A stretch of DNA of 64,000 nt from Streptomyces sp. CC208A (GCF_030010625.1 NZ_JASCXN010000027.1:55551-119550); one strand, 5' to 3'; shown: positions 8,548 to 17,406, counted from the stretch's first letter. The notes: a model not told the origin generated them from the letters alone. Made by a program: numbers and translations.

Positions 8548-10176
8548 ATGAGCGAAAGCCTGAACTCCGGCGAACACCGCACCGTGCTGCTGCGCGGTGG
8601 AGAAGTCCACAGCCCCGCCGACCCCTTCGCCACCGCCATGGTGGTGGAGCGCGGTCACATCGCCTGGGTGGGCGAGGAGGGCGCCGCCGACGCCTTCGCC
8701 TCCGGCGTGGACGAGGTGATCGACCTGGAGGGCGCGCTCGTCGCCCCGGCCTTCGTGGACGCCCACGTCCACACCACGGCCACCGGCTTCGCGCTCACCG
8801 GCCTCGACCTGTCCTCCGCCGCCTCGCTCGCCGAGGCGGCGGAGCTGATCCGCGCCCACGCCGCCGCCCGCCCCGAGGACCGCATCCTCGTCGGACACGG
8901 CTGGGACGCCTCCCGCTGGCCCGAGCGGCGTCCGCTCACGCGTGAGGAGCTGGACGGCCTCACCGGCGGCCGCCCGCTCTACCTCACCCGGATCGACGTC
9001 CACTCGGCCGTCGTCACCACCGCGCTGCTCGACCTCGTCCCCGGCGTACGGGACCTGGGCGGCTTCCACGACGGGCGCGCCCCGCTGACCGGCGACGCCC
9101 ACCACGCGGTCCGCGCCGCCGCCTTCGCCGCCGTCTCCCCGCGCCAGCGCACCGAGGCCCAGCGCGCCGCCCGCGCCCACGCCGCCTCCCTCGGCATCGG
9201 CACCCTCCACGAGTGCGGCGGGCCGCGGATCTCCTCCGAGGACGACTTCACCGGCCTGATGGACCTCGCCCGCAGCGAGCCCGGCCCCCGCGTGGTCGGC
9301 TACTGGGCCGACCTCGACATCGAGCGGGCCCGTGCGCTCGGCGCCCTCGGTGCGGCCGGCGACCTCTTCGCCGACGGCTCCCTCGGCTCGCACACCGCCT
9401 GCCTCCACGAGCCGTACGCGGACTCCGCCGGCCACACCGGATCCGCCCACCTGGACGCCGCCACCGTCGCCGCCCATGTCGTCGCCTGCACCGAGGCGGG
9501 CCTCCAGGCCGGCTTCCACGCCATCGGCGACGCCGCCGTCACCGCCGTCGTCGACGGCGTCCGGGCCGCCTCGGAGAAGCTCGGCCTCGCCCGGATCCGG
9601 GCCGCCCGGCACCGCGTCGAGCACGCCGAGATGCTCACCCCCGAGACGATCGCCGCCTTCGCCGAGCTCGGCCTCACCGCCTCCGTCCAGCCCGCCTTCG
9701 ACGCGCTCTGGGGCGGCGAGGAGGGCATGTACGCCGAGCGGCTCGGCGCCGAACGGGCCCGCACCCTCAACCCGTACGCGGCCCTGCTGCGCGCCGGCGT
9801 GCCGCTGGCCTTCGGCTCCGACAGCCCGGTCACCCCGCTGGACCCCTGGGGGACCGTCCGCGCCGCCGCCTTCCACCGCACCCCCGAGCACCGCGTCTCG
9901 GTCCGGGCCGCCTTCACCGCCCACACGCGCGGCGGCTGGCGCGCGGTCGGACGGGACGACGCCGGCACCCTGGTCCCCGGCGCCCCCGCCGACTACGCGA
10001 TCTGGCGGACCGGCGACCTGGTCGTCCAGGCGCCCGACGACCGGGTGGCCCGCTGGTCCACCGACCCGCGCTCCGGGACGCCCGGTCTGCCCGATCTGTC
10101 CCCCGGGGCCGACCTCCCTGTCTGCCTGCGGACCGTGGTGCACGGACAGACGGTGTTCGTACGTCCGAACGAGTGA
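8548..10176 (+). CDS. Amidohydrolase family 3 (YtcJ-like) protein
   Basis: A 542-residue cytosolic metal hydrolase. It shows a composite beta-sandwich/TIM-barrel pattern: VAPAFVDAHVH gives metal ligands His73 and His75, GFHAIGDAA and HRVEHAEM supply later ligands, and GSDSPVTPLDPWGTV carries the catalytic Asp. The length is standard for amidohydrolase 3 (N-acyl amino acid or amide hydrolases of the YtcJ group). The substrate is unknown. ATG at 8548 lies 9 bp after the Lrp gene, so translation and regulation are probably linked. Confidence 0.8.
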   Translation: MSESLNSGEHRTVLLRGGEVHSPADPFATAMVVERGHIAWVGEEGAADAFASGVDEVIDLEGALVAPAFVDAHVHTTATGFALTGLDLSSAASLAEAAELIRAHAAARPEDRILVGHGWDASRWPERRPLTREELDGLTGGRPLYLTRIDVHSAVVTTALLDLVPGVRDLGGFHDGRAPLTGDAHHAVRAAAFAAVSPRQRTEAQRAARAHAASLGIGTLHECGGPRISSEDDFTGLMDLARSEPGPRVVGYWADLDIERARALGALGAAGDLFADGSLGSHTACLHEPYADSAGHTGSAHLDAATVAAHVVACTEAGLQAGFHAIGDAAVTAVVDGVRAASEKLGLARIRAARHRVEHAEMLTPETIAAFAELGLTASVQPAFDALWGGEEGMYAERLGAERARTLNPYAALLRAGVPLAFGSDSPVTPLDPWGTVRAAAFHRTPEHRVSVRAAFTAHTRGGWRAVGRDDAGTLVPGAPADYAIWRTGDLVVQAPDDRVARWSTDPRSGTPGLPDLSPGADLPVCLRTVVHGQTVFVRPNE

Positions 10177-10623
10177 TGTCCGGTTGACGGCCACCCGGAT
10201 GTGCGTGCCACGGGTTCCTGCCCGACCTGCGCATCTCCCCGTCCGGCCTGCGGCTTCTCGGGAACTCCGCAGGTCAAGCGGGTGTTGACAGGCGACCACC
10301 AGGGGCGGGTAGGTTCTCCCGCGTCCACCACAGGACATCCGACCGGATCACGCCTCCTCGCCCGTGCCGACCGCCGCCCGCGCCTCGGCCGCGAAGGAAG
10401 GTTCCGCCGGCGGAAGGTGCGACCCGGGTGGGGCCCGGACGTTCAGTAGACAACGGCCTCGTGCCGATCCGCAGCCGGCGGGTCCCGGGTCGGACCGAAG
10501 GACGTCGGGCCCCGCACCGCACCGCACCGCACCGCACCACCCGCCCCCTCCGCCCCGCCGCGTCGCACGTCTCACACCCCGCAGGACCGGACCACGCCGG
10601 AGACCTCGCTAAGGTGGGGGCCT
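10177..10623 (+). other. 447-bp intergenic region before ppm1
   Basis: No convincing gene. It contains a vegetative-type promoter (10285-10314), a perfect 14-bp palindrome TTCCGCCGGCGGAA at 10402-10415, and a short tandem CGCAC repeat near 10515-10540. GGGAACT at about 10260, followed 18 bp later by GTT, partly overlaps the promoter and resembles an ECF sigma site weakly. If the promoter is used, ppm1 has a leader of roughly 300 nt, which could hold a regulatory structure. Confidence 0.5.
10285..10314 (+). promoter_or_regulatory. Candidate HrdB-type promoter for ppm1
   Basis: A perfect -35 hexamer TTGACA at 10285-10290 and GTAGGT at 10309-10314, an 18-bp spacer, in a stretch less GC-rich than its surroundings. 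It reads toward ppm1, about 310 bp away. This is the best sigma-70-like site in the gap, but the -10 is imperfect. Confidence 0.4.
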
Positions 10624-11424
10624 GTGTCTGTATCCGAAGGGGCAGTAGTGAACGACGGTGGCGTGAGGCGTTACGGCCCGCTCGGCAAGGCCTTGGTGAT
10701 CATTCCGACCTACAACGAGGCGGACAACATCAGGCCGATCGTCGCGCGCGTGCGGGAGGCCGTGCCGGAGGCGCACGTGCTCGTCGCCGACGACAACAGC
10801 CCCGACGGCACGGGCAAGTTCGCCGACGAGATCGCGGCGGAGGACGACCACGTCCACGTCCTGCACCGCAAGGGCAAGGAGGGGCTGGGCGCCGCCTACC
10901 TCGCCGGCTTCCGCTGGGGCATGGAGCACGGCTTCGACGTTCTCGTCGAGATGGACGCCGACGGCTCCCACCAGCCCGAGGAGCTGCCCCGACTGCTCAC
11001 CGCGCTCAAGGGCGCCGACCTCGTCCTCGGCTCCCGCTGGGTGCCGGGCGGCCGGATCGTGAACTGGCCGAAGTCCCGTGAGTTCATCTCCCGCGGCGGC
11101 AGCCTCTACTCCCGCGTGATGCTCGACGTCCCGATCCGTGACGTCACCGGCGGCTACCGGGCCTTCCGCAAGGAGACCCTGGAGGGCCTGGGCCTGGACG
11201 ACGTGGCCTCCGCCGGCTACTGCTTCCAGGTCGACCTGGCCCGCCGGGCCGTCGCCGCCGGCTTCCACGTCGTCGAGGTCCCCATCACCTTCGTCGAGCG
11301 CGAGGTCGGCGACTCCAAGATGAGCCGCGACATCCTCGTCGAGGCCCTCTGGCGCGTCACCGGCTGGGGTCTCGCCGCCCGCGCCGAGAAGGTCACCAAG
11401 CTCCTCGGCCGCAAGCGCGGCTGA
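10624..11424 (+). CDS. ppm1: Polyprenol monophosphomannose synthase
   Basis: A 266-residue GT2 (GT-A fold) glycosyltransferase. It shows ALVIIPTYNEADNI at the start of the fold, the nucleotide-binding LVADDNSPDGTG, the metal-binding DxD in VEMDADGSHQP, and VTGGYRAFRKETLE typical of dolichol-phosphate-mannose synthases. It transfers mannose from GDP-mannose to polyprenyl phosphate at the membrane, feeding protein O-mannosylation and lipid-linked sugars. It lacks the fused Lnt domain and has no membrane helix, as in Streptomyces. GTG at 10624 (AAGGTGGGGG upstream) is used; GTG at 10648, after GAAGGGGC, is an equally plausible start 8 codons later. Confidence 0.85.
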   Translation: MSVSEGAVVNDGGVRRYGPLGKALVIIPTYNEADNIRPIVARVREAVPEAHVLVADDNSPDGTGKFADEIAAEDDHVHVLHRKGKEGLGAAYLAGFRWGMEHGFDVLVEMDADGSHQPEELPRLLTALKGADLVLGSRWVPGGRIVNWPKSREFISRGGSLYSRVMLDVPIRDVTGGYRAFRKETLEGLGLDDVASAGYCFQVDLARRAVAAGFHVVEVPITFVEREVGDSKMSRDILVEALWRVTGWGLAARAEKVTKLLGRKRG

Positions 11425-11437
11425 CCCCCGGCCCGTA

Positions 11438-11470
11438 CCGGCCCGGACCGCCCCGCGTGGTCCGGGCCGG
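11438..11470 (+). terminator. Hairpin terminator after ppm1
   Basis: Perfect 12-bp arms (CCGGCCCGGACC and complement) around a 9-nt loop, starting 14 bp past the ppm1 stop and 75 bp before fxsA. No U-tract follows, as is usual for this group. Confidence 0.6.
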
Positions 11471-11544
11471 GCCATTTCCCGCCACCTTCCGTCCTGATCT
11501 TTTCCTTACGACGTTCCTGCGGCGCGCCAGGCACACTGGACGGC

Positions 11545-12141
11545 ATGACGACCGGCGCACCGCCCCCTCACGCACCCCAGCGCTCCCGTGCGCGCACCTT
11601 CCTCCCGCTGGGCCTCGCCGCCTGGCTGGTCCTGGAGATCTGGCTGCTCACCGTCGTGGCGAACGCGACGAGCGGGCTGATCGTGCTGCTGCTCCTCGTC
11701 GGCGGCGCCGTCCTCGGCGCCACCGTCGTCAAGCGGGCCGGCCGGCGGGCCTTCGCCAACCTCACCTCCACCTTCCAGCAGGCCCAGGACGCGGCCCGGA
11801 GCGGTACGGCCCCGAGTGCGGCCGACCGGAAGGGCGCCGAGGACCGCAACGGCTTCCTGATGCTCGGCGGCCTGCTCCTGATGATCCCCGGCCTGATCTC
11901 CGACGCCGCCGGACTGCTGCTGCTCGTGCCCCAGGTCCGCACGGCCCTCGGGCGCGCCGCGGAGAAGGCCGTGGAGCGCCGGATGGCCGCCGCATCCCCC
12001 GGCAGCCTCCAGGACGCCTTCCAGCAGGCCCGTATCCACCGCCCGGACGGAAAGGTGGTCCCGGGCGAGGTCATCCGTGACGACGCGCCCCGGGGGCCGT
12101 ACGGCCCCGCCGACGGGCAGCGCCCGCCGCTGACGCCCTGA
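11545..12141 (+). CDS. fxsA: FxsA-family membrane protein
   Basis: A 198-residue membrane protein. Two adjacent hydrophobic segments (about residues 18-35 and 39-57) are followed by a cytosolic loop and a third hydrophobic stretch, FLMLGGLLLMIPGLISDAAGLLLLVP, whose GGxLLxxPGxxxDxxG pattern defines FxsA. In E. coli FxsA interferes with phage T7 exclusion by F; its role in actinobacteria is unknown. The C-terminal tail is polar and Pro-rich. ATG at 11545. Gene order ppm1-fxsA-rbpA is the Streptomyces arrangement as I recall it. Confidence 0.8.
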   Translation: MTTGAPPPHAPQRSRARTFLPLGLAAWLVLEIWLLTVVANATSGLIVLLLLVGGAVLGATVVKRAGRRAFANLTSTFQQAQDAARSGTAPSAADRKGAEDRNGFLMLGGLLLMIPGLISDAAGLLLLVPQVRTALGRAAEKAVERRMAAASPGSLQDAFQQARIHRPDGKVVPGEVIRDDAPRGPYGPADGQRPPLTP

Positions 12142-12171
12142 CCACCGGCGTACCGCGAGGAACCGCGCGGA

Positions 12172-12216
12172 CGCCGAGGGGCCCGGTACACGGATCGTGT
12201 ACCGGGCCCCTCGGCG
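12172..12216. terminator. Strong bidirectional terminator between fxsA and rbpA
   Basis: A perfect 21-bp inverted repeat (12172-12192 and 12196-12216) around a GAT loop, between the convergent ends of fxsA and rbpA. It is the longest perfect hairpin I found in the window and serves both genes. Confidence 0.8.
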
Positions 12217-12235
12217 TTGCTCTGTCAGCCGTCCG

Positions 12236-12610
12236 TCAGGCGGACTTGCGGCTGTCGCGCGGGTGCACCGCGATGTTCATGGCGCCGGAGCGCAGGACGG
12301 CCAGCCTCTCGGCGAGGACCTCCTCCAGCTCCTCACGGGTACGCCGCTCCATGAGCATGTCCCAGTGCGTACGCGCCGGCTTGCCCTTCTTCTCCTCGGG
12401 ACCGTCCCCGTCCACCAGGAGTGCCTGGCTTCCACAGACCTTGCATTCCCACTCCGGCGGAATCTCCGCCTCCACCGAGAAGGGCATCTCAAAACGATGG
12501 CCCTTCTCGCATGCGTACTCCACGGCCTGGCGCGGGGCCAGATCGATGCCGCGGTCGGTCTCGTAGCTGGTCACCACGAGGCGCGTGCCGCGAAGAGCTC
12601 GCTCACTCAT
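12236..12610 (-). CDS. rbpA: RNA polymerase-binding protein RbpA
   Basis: A 124-residue transcription factor. It has the RbpA core: N-terminal RALRGTRLVVTSYE, then a zinc-type fold with CEKGH and CKVCGSQALL, a basic linker (GKPARTHWDMLMERR) and the C-terminal sigma-interaction helix with RTREELEEVLAERLAVLR. It binds the beta-prime subunit and principal sigma factor, stabilises open complexes and lowers rifampicin sensitivity. The first zinc ligand pattern is partial (C..H), as in Streptomyces members where one Cys is replaced. ATG at 12610. A SigR-type promoter lies 62-88 bp upstream. Confidence 0.92.
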   Translation of the reverse strand: MSERALRGTRLVVTSYETDRGIDLAPRQAVEYACEKGHRFEMPFSVEAEIPPEWECKVCGSQALLVDGDGPEEKKGKPARTHWDMLMERRTREELEEVLAERLAVLRSGAMNIAVHPRDSRKSA

Positions 12611-12671
12611 GAATCGTGCCTCCCGGGCTTGTCGCCCACAGGACAGGTGTCGCTGTCGTCGTCATCCGGTC

Positions 12672-12698
12672 AACGTCCGGTCGGCGAGAAAGATTCCC
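12672..12698 (-). promoter_or_regulatory. SigR-type promoter of rbpA (GGGAAT-N18-GTT)
   Basis: Reading the minus strand, GGGAAT (12698-12693) is followed after exactly 18 bp by GTT (12674-12672). This matches the disulfide-stress SigR consensus GGAAT-N18/19-GTT, and rbpA is a known SigR target in S. coelicolor. The predicted start point gives a leader of roughly 55 nt before ATG 12610. Confidence 0.75.
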
Positions 12699-12866
12699 GT
12701 TCCGGGTCATGCGTCGCCCGTCGTGCCGCCCCTTGTTGTACCCACCAGTGCCCGTTTTGTCACATCTGACGGCAGAATATGACTCGACGTTTTCACCAAA
12801 GCAGCACGCAGTAACGGTCCGCCTGGCAGGCCAAACGCGTACACTACCGGCCTTTCACTCCCGCGT

Positions 12867-14249
12867 CTAAATCCGCTCCGGCACGACGTTGCCCGCCGCC
12901 CGTACGGCGTCCCGCACGGGCACCCGCGCGAGCAGGGCGAAACCGGCCACGAAGAAGACCAGCAGAGAGATGATGGCAGCTCGGTAGCTGTCCGTCAGCT
13001 GGTACACGAGCCCGAACATCAGCGGCCCCAGCCAGCTCAGCCCGCGGTCGCTCAGCTCGTACGCCGAGAAGTACTCCGCCTCCTTGCCCTCCGGCACCAG
13101 GTGCGAGAACAGCGAACGGGACAGCGCCTGGGTGCCGCCCATCACGAGCCCGATGGCCGCCGCCAGACAGAAGAAGAGGACCGGCGCCCCGGCCGGCAGC
13201 AGATACCCGGCCAGGAGGATGACCGTCCACACGAGGAGTGCGCCCAGGATCGTCCGCTTGGCGCCGTGCGTCCGGGCGAACCGGGCCATCAGGAGCGCCC
13301 CGGCCACCGCGAGCACCTGCACAAGCAGCACCGCCGTGATGAGCGTCGTCTTCTCCAGGCCCAGCTCCTTCTCGCCGAAGATCGCGGCCTGGGAGATCAC
13401 CGTCTGCACCCCGTCGTTGTAGACGAGGTACGCGAGGAGGAAGGCCAGCGTCAGAGGGTGCCGGCGCATGTCCTTCAGGGTCGACCGCAGCTGCCGCCAG
13501 CCCGCCCCGACGGTTCCCGAGCCCGCCGCGCCGTCCGCCCCGGCGGCCGCGGGCGGCAGCCGCCGGTCGCGCAGCCGGCGCAGCGGGATCAGCGCGAAAG
13601 CCCCCCACCACAGGCCCGCCGAGGCCAGGCAGATCCGCACCGCCTCGCCCTCCTCCAGGCCGAAGGAGTCGTGGGCCGAGTACAGGACCAGGTTGAGCAC
13701 CAGGACCAGTGCGCCCGAGGTGTAGCCGAAGGCCCAGCCGCGCGAGGAGACCTCGTCCCGCTCCTCAGGGCCCGCGATCTGCGGCAGATAGGCGTTGTAG
13801 AGCATCATCGCGACCGCGAAGGCCGCGTTCGCCACGATCAGCAGGAACGCGCCGAGCAGGTACCGCGTGCCCTCCAGGAAGAACATCCCGGTGGTCGCGC
13901 CCGCCCCGATGTACGCCGCCGCCGCGAGCAGCGGCTTCTTCCGGCCCCGGCGGTCCGCCGCCGCGCTCACCAGGGGCATCGCGACAATGGCCACCACGAG
14001 CGAGACGGAGACCGCGTACGGGAAGAGCGAGCCCGGCGCCACGGGGATGCCGAGCGGGTACACGAGTCCGTCCTCGCCGCCCGCCGCGTTCTCGGCCACC
14101 GAGGTGAGGTACGGCCCCAGGAACACGGTCACGACGCTGGTCGAGTAGACCGAGCAGGCGAAGTCGTAGAAGTACCAGCCGCGCTGCTCCCGTCTGCGCG
14201 CGGCCGGATCGGTGATGGGCCCTTCAGGACCGGTCGTCTCGGCGGTCAC
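12867..14249 (-). CDS. MFS transporter, UMF1/Atg22-like
   Basis: A 460-residue integral membrane protein with about 12 hydrophobic segments. The N-terminal motif RGWYFYDFACSVYSTSVVTVFLGPYL and the loop SAAADRRGRKK (MFS signature) match the UMF1 family of major facilitators, related to fungal Atg22 vacuolar effluxers. Another family-like stretch is GGTQALSRSLFSHLVPEGKEAEYFSAYE. The substrate is unknown; amino acid efflux is a guess by analogy. ATG at 14249. It reads away from the glycerophosphodiesterase gene's end with a 49-bp gap and could be part of the same transcript. Confidence 0.8.
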   Translation of the reverse strand: MTAETTGPEGPITDPAARRREQRGWYFYDFACSVYSTSVVTVFLGPYLTSVAENAAGGEDGLVYPLGIPVAPGSLFPYAVSVSLVVAIVAMPLVSAAADRRGRKKPLLAAAAYIGAGATTGMFFLEGTRYLLGAFLLIVANAAFAVAMMLYNAYLPQIAGPEERDEVSSRGWAFGYTSGALVLVLNLVLYSAHDSFGLEEGEAVRICLASAGLWWGAFALIPLRRLRDRRLPPAAAGADGAAGSGTVGAGWRQLRSTLKDMRRHPLTLAFLLAYLVYNDGVQTVISQAAIFGEKELGLEKTTLITAVLLVQVLAVAGALLMARFARTHGAKRTILGALLVWTVILLAGYLLPAGAPVLFFCLAAAIGLVMGGTQALSRSLFSHLVPEGKEAEYFSAYELSDRGLSWLGPLMFGLVYQLTDSYRAAIISLLVFFVAGFALLARVPVRDAVRAAGNVVPERI

Positions 14250-14298
14250 GGCCGCACGCCCCCTCGTTCGTCCCCGACGCGGGGACGCCCGCTCGGCC

Positions 14299-15063
14299 TC
14301 AGACCCATGCCCCGCGGGCGGCGAGGACCTCGCGCAGCGTCTCCAGATGATCGGTCATGATGCCATCCACCCCCAGGTCGAGGAGAGAGTCCATGCGCTC
14401 CGGATCGTTCACGGTCCACACGTGCACCTGGAGCCCGCGCGCGTGCGCCGCCCGGACGAACCGGCGGTCCACCACGCGGATCCCGCCCTGGCTCTCCGGG
14501 ACCTGCGCCGCCACCGCGCCCGCCCGCAGCGGGGCCGGGACCCCCAGGGAGCGCATCCGGAGGGCGGCGACGCCGGTCACGCCGTACGAGGTGGCGAGGC
14601 GGGGGCCGGCGAGCCGTTGGGCCCGCGCCACCCGGGCCTCGGTGAAGGAGCTGACCAGGACCCGGTCCCAGGCCTCGGTCCGGGAGATCAGGTCCACCAG
14701 CGGGGCGAGCGCCGACTCGGTCTTCAGGTCCACGTTCCAGCGGGCCTCGGGGAACTCCTGGAGCAGGTCCTCGAAGAGCGGCAGCGGCTCCTTGCCGGCC
14801 ACCCGGGCCTCCCGCACCGCCGCCCACGGCAGGTCCCGGATCCGGCCCGACGCGTCCGTCACCCGGTCCAGGGTGGCGTCGTGGAAGGCGACGAGCACCC
14901 CGTCGGCGGTGGTGTGCACATCGGTCTCGAAGTAGCGGTAGCCCGCCGCGGCGGCCCGGCGGAAGGCGGCCGCGGTGTTCTCCAGGCCGTCCGCCGTGCC
15001 GCCCCGGTGGGCGAAGGGCAGCGGGACGGGGTGGTCGAGGTAGGGATGGCGTACGCGAGTCAC
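14299..15063 (-). CDS. Glycerophosphodiester phosphodiesterase
   Basis: A 254-residue TIM-barrel enzyme of the GDPD family. It begins with the catalytic HRGGTADGLENTAAAF, followed by the metal-binding FETDVHTTADGVLVAFHD with the second catalytic His, and WNVDLKTES for the third acidic ligand. The C-terminal VHVWTVNDPE and DGIMTDHLE are family hallmarks. It hydrolyses glycerophosphodiesters to glycerol-3-phosphate and an alcohol. No signal peptide, so probably cytosolic. The GTG start at 15063 overlaps the yczE stop as GTGA (4 bp), which shows coupling. A longer open frame upstream is the reverse shadow of neighbouring genes. Confidence 0.85.
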   Translation of the reverse strand: MTRVRHPYLDHPVPLPFAHRGGTADGLENTAAAFRRAAAAGYRYFETDVHTTADGVLVAFHDATLDRVTDASGRIRDLPWAAVREARVAGKEPLPLFEDLLQEFPEARWNVDLKTESALAPLVDLISRTEAWDRVLVSSFTEARVARAQRLAGPRLATSYGVTGVAALRMRSLGVPAPLRAGAVAAQVPESQGGIRVVDRRFVRAAHARGLQVHVWTVNDPERMDSLLDLGVDGIMTDHLETLREVLAARGAWV

Positions 15064-15770
15064 GGGCGCAGTATGGCGCCTTCCGGTGACGTCGGGGCGA
15101 CGATGGCGTCGACGGCAGGGGTGCCCTGCTCCTGGGCGGTCGCCGGCTCGGGGAGGGCCGCCGGCCCCGGTACGGCGAAGAGGCGCAGGAAGAACTGGGC
15201 GAGCGGGCCGATCGACAGCGCGTAGAGGACCGTGCCGACGCCGACCGAGCCGCCCAGCAGGAAGCCGGTGGCGACCACCGTGACCTCGATCAGGGTGCGG
15301 ATCAGCCGGATCGAGCGCCCGGTGAGGCGGTGCAGACCGGTCATGAGGCCGTCGCGCGGCCCCGGACCGAAGCGGGCCGCGATGTACAGACCGGTCGCCA
15401 CTCCGTTCAGCGTGATCCCGAGCACCAGCAGGGCGATGCGCGCGGGCAGCCCGTGCCCCTCGGGCAGCAGGGCCAGGCCGCCGTCCATCGCCGCGCCGAT
15501 CACGAGGACGTTCGAGACCGTGCCCAGGCCCGGCCGCTGCCGCAGCGGGACCCACAGGAGCAGGACGAGGGCGCCGACGATCGTCAGGACGACGCCCATG
15601 GAGAGCCCGGTGACCTCCGACAGGCCCTCGTGCAGCACGTTCCACGGCTCCAGGCCGAGGCCGCTGCGGACGAGCATCGCCGAGCTCACGCCGTAGAGGA
15701 CGAGACCGGCGTAGAGCTGGACGAGCCGCCGGGCGAGGTGCCGGCCGCGCGGGCCGGAGGCGATGGACAT
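15060..15770 (-). CDS. yczE: YczE/YitT-family membrane protein
   Basis: A 236-residue integral membrane protein with about five hydrophobic helices. Family marks are SSAMLVRSGLGLEPWNVLHEGLS near the N-terminus and ARFGPGPRDGLMTGLHRLTGRSIRLIRTLIEV in the middle, as in DUF161/YczE proteins. The transported substrate is not established. ATG at 15770 follows AAGGGGG. It is divergent from yczR, the MocR-type regulator usually paired with it, so YczR probably controls it. The glycerophosphodiesterase is translationally coupled downstream. Confidence 0.8.
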   Translation of the reverse strand: MSIASGPRGRHLARRLVQLYAGLVLYGVSSAMLVRSGLGLEPWNVLHEGLSEVTGLSMGVVLTIVGALVLLLWVPLRQRPGLGTVSNVLVIGAAMDGGLALLPEGHGLPARIALLVLGITLNGVATGLYIAARFGPGPRDGLMTGLHRLTGRSIRLIRTLIEVTVVATGFLLGGSVGVGTVLYALSIGPLAQFFLRLFAVPGPAALPEPATAQEQGTPAVDAIVAPTSPEGAILRP

Positions 15771-15824
15771 GGACGGTGCCCCCTTGTGAGTGGTGATGAC
15801 GGTGGATCGCGGCCCCCGTGTGGT

Positions 15825-15900
15825 GAAGGTGGACCGACCCATGACACTCTGTGGCGGGAGGACAGATGCCAACCATGGCCAATTCGAGGAAGGTGGACTG
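15825..15900. promoter_or_regulatory. yczE/yczR divergent control region with direct repeat
   Basis: The 136-bp gap has two direct copies of GAAGGTGGAC at 15825-15834 and 15889-15898, 64 bp apart (about six DNA turns). The second copy also serves as ribosome site for yczR. MocR regulators often bind direct repeats, so these are candidate YczR half-sites; one copy may owe its sequence to the Shine-Dalgarno role. Confidence 0.35.
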
Positions 15901-15906
15901 ATTTCC

Positions 15907-17406
15907 ATGGCTCAGTGGACCTCGGCCGTCGGGGCCGCTCAGCTCGCCCGGCAACTCCAGGCGCAGCAGCCCCGCCCGGCGGGCCCCGGCACGCGGAAGC
16001 CACCCGCCTACCGGGCCCTCGCCGACGGCATCCGCCTGCTCGTGCTCGAGGGCCGGGTGCCGGTCGCCGCCCGGCTTCCCGCCGAGCGTGAACTCGCCCT
16101 CGCCCTCACCGTCAGCCGCACCACCGTGGCCGCCGCCTACGAGGCGCTGCGCACCGAGGGCTTCCTGGAGTCCCGGCGCGGCGCCGGCAGCTGGACCGCC
16201 GTCCCCGCCGGGAACCCGCTGCCCGCGCGCGGCCTCGAACCGCTGCCGCCGGAGACCCTCGGTTCCCTCATCGACCTCGGCTGCGCCGCCCTCCCGGCCC
16301 CCGAACCCTGGCTGACCCGCAGTATCCAGGGCGCCCTGGAGGAACTGCCGCCGTACGCGCACACCCACGGCGACTACCCGGCGGGCCTGCCCGCGCTGCG
16401 CGCCATGCTCGCCGAGCGCTACACCGCCCGCGGCATCCCGACCATGCCCGAGCAGATCATGGTCACCACCGGCGCCATGGGCGCCATCGACGCCATCTGC
16501 CACCTCTTCGCCGGGCGCGGCGAGCGGATCGCCGTCGAGTCCCCCTCGTACGCCAACATCCTCCAGCTCATGCGGGAGGCCGGCGCCCGGCTGGTCCCCG
16601 TCGCCATGTCCGAGGGGCTCGGCAGCTGGGACCTCGGCCGCTGGCGCCAGGTGCTGCGCGACGCCGCGCCCCGCCTCGCGTACGTCGTCGCCGACTTCCA
16701 CAACCCGACCGGCGCCCTCGCCGACGAGGACCAGCGGCGGCGGCTCGTGGAGGCGGCCCGCGCGGCCGGCACGGTCCTCGTCGTCGACGAGACCATGACC
16801 GAGCTCCACCTCGACGACGACGTGGAGATGCCCCGGCCGGTCTGCGCCTTCGACCCGGCCGGCTCCACGGTCCTCACCGTCGGCTCGGCCAGCAAGGCGT
16901 TCTGGGCCGGGATGCGGATCGGCTGGGTCCGCGCCGCGCCCGACGTCATCCGCTCCCTCGTCGCCGCCCGCGCCTACGCCGACCTGGGCACGCCCGTCCT
17001 GGAGCAGCTCGGCGTCAACTGGCTGATGCGCACCGGCGGCTGGGCGGAGGCGGTCGGGCTGCGCCGGGCGCAGGCCCGCGAGAACCGGGACGCGCTCGTC
17101 GCCGCGGTCCGCAAGGAGCTGCCGGGGTGGGAGTTCGAGGTGCCGAAGGGCGGCCTGACGCTCTGGGTGCGCACCGGCGGGCTCTCCGGCTCGCGGCTGG
17201 CCGAGGCGGGCGAGCGGGTGGGTGTACGGGTCCCCTCCGGCCCCCGCTTCGGCGTCGACGGCGCCTTCGAGGGGTACGTCCGGCTGCCGTTCACCGTCAG
17301 CGGCCCGGTCGCCGAGGAGGCCGCGGCCCGGCTCGCCGCCGCGGCCCGCCTGGTGGAGTCCGGCCTCGGCGGGGGATCGGAGCCGTCGCGGGCGTTCGTC
17401 GCCTGA
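15907..17406 (+). CDS. yczR: MocR-type GntR/aminotransferase regulator YczR
   Basis: A 499-residue fusion of a winged-helix GntR domain and a fold-type-I PLP domain. The DNA-binding part (about residues 30-105) has LPAERELALALTVSRTTVAAAYEALRTEGFLESRRGAG. The aminotransferase-like part carries DFHNPTGALAD (PLP pyridine contact), VVDETMTELHLD and VGSASKAFWAGMRIGW with the Schiff-base Lys. Such proteins are PLP-sensing regulators, not enzymes. ATG at 15907 follows AAGGTGG; the frame extends upstream without a site. The neighbour yczE, read divergently, is the expected target. Confidence 0.85.
   Translation: MAQWTSAVGAAQLARQLQAQQPRPAGPGTRKPPAYRALADGIRLLVLEGRVPVAARLPAERELALALTVSRTTVAAAYEALRTEGFLESRRGAGSWTAVPAGNPLPARGLEPLPPETLGSLIDLGCAALPAPEPWLTRSIQGALEELPPYAHTHGDYPAGLPALRAMLAERYTARGIPTMPEQIMVTTGAMGAIDAICHLFAGRGERIAVESPSYANILQLMREAGARLVPVAMSEGLGSWDLGRWRQVLRDAAPRLAYVVADFHNPTGALADEDQRRRLVEAARAAGTVLVVDETMTELHLDDDVEMPRPVCAFDPAGSTVLTVGSASKAFWAGMRIGWVRAAPDVIRSLVAARAYADLGTPVLEQLGVNWLMRTGGWAEAVGLRRAQARENRDALVAAVRKELPGWEFEVPKGGLTLWVRTGGLSGSRLAEAGERVGVRVPSGPRFGVDGAFEGYVRLPFTVSGPVAEEAAARLAAAARLVESGLGGGSEPSRAFVA

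Noticed and set aside
10500..10545. CRISPR-like array from the CGCAC tandem repeat
   Set aside because: Repeats are 5 bp without spacers; a simple sequence repeat only.
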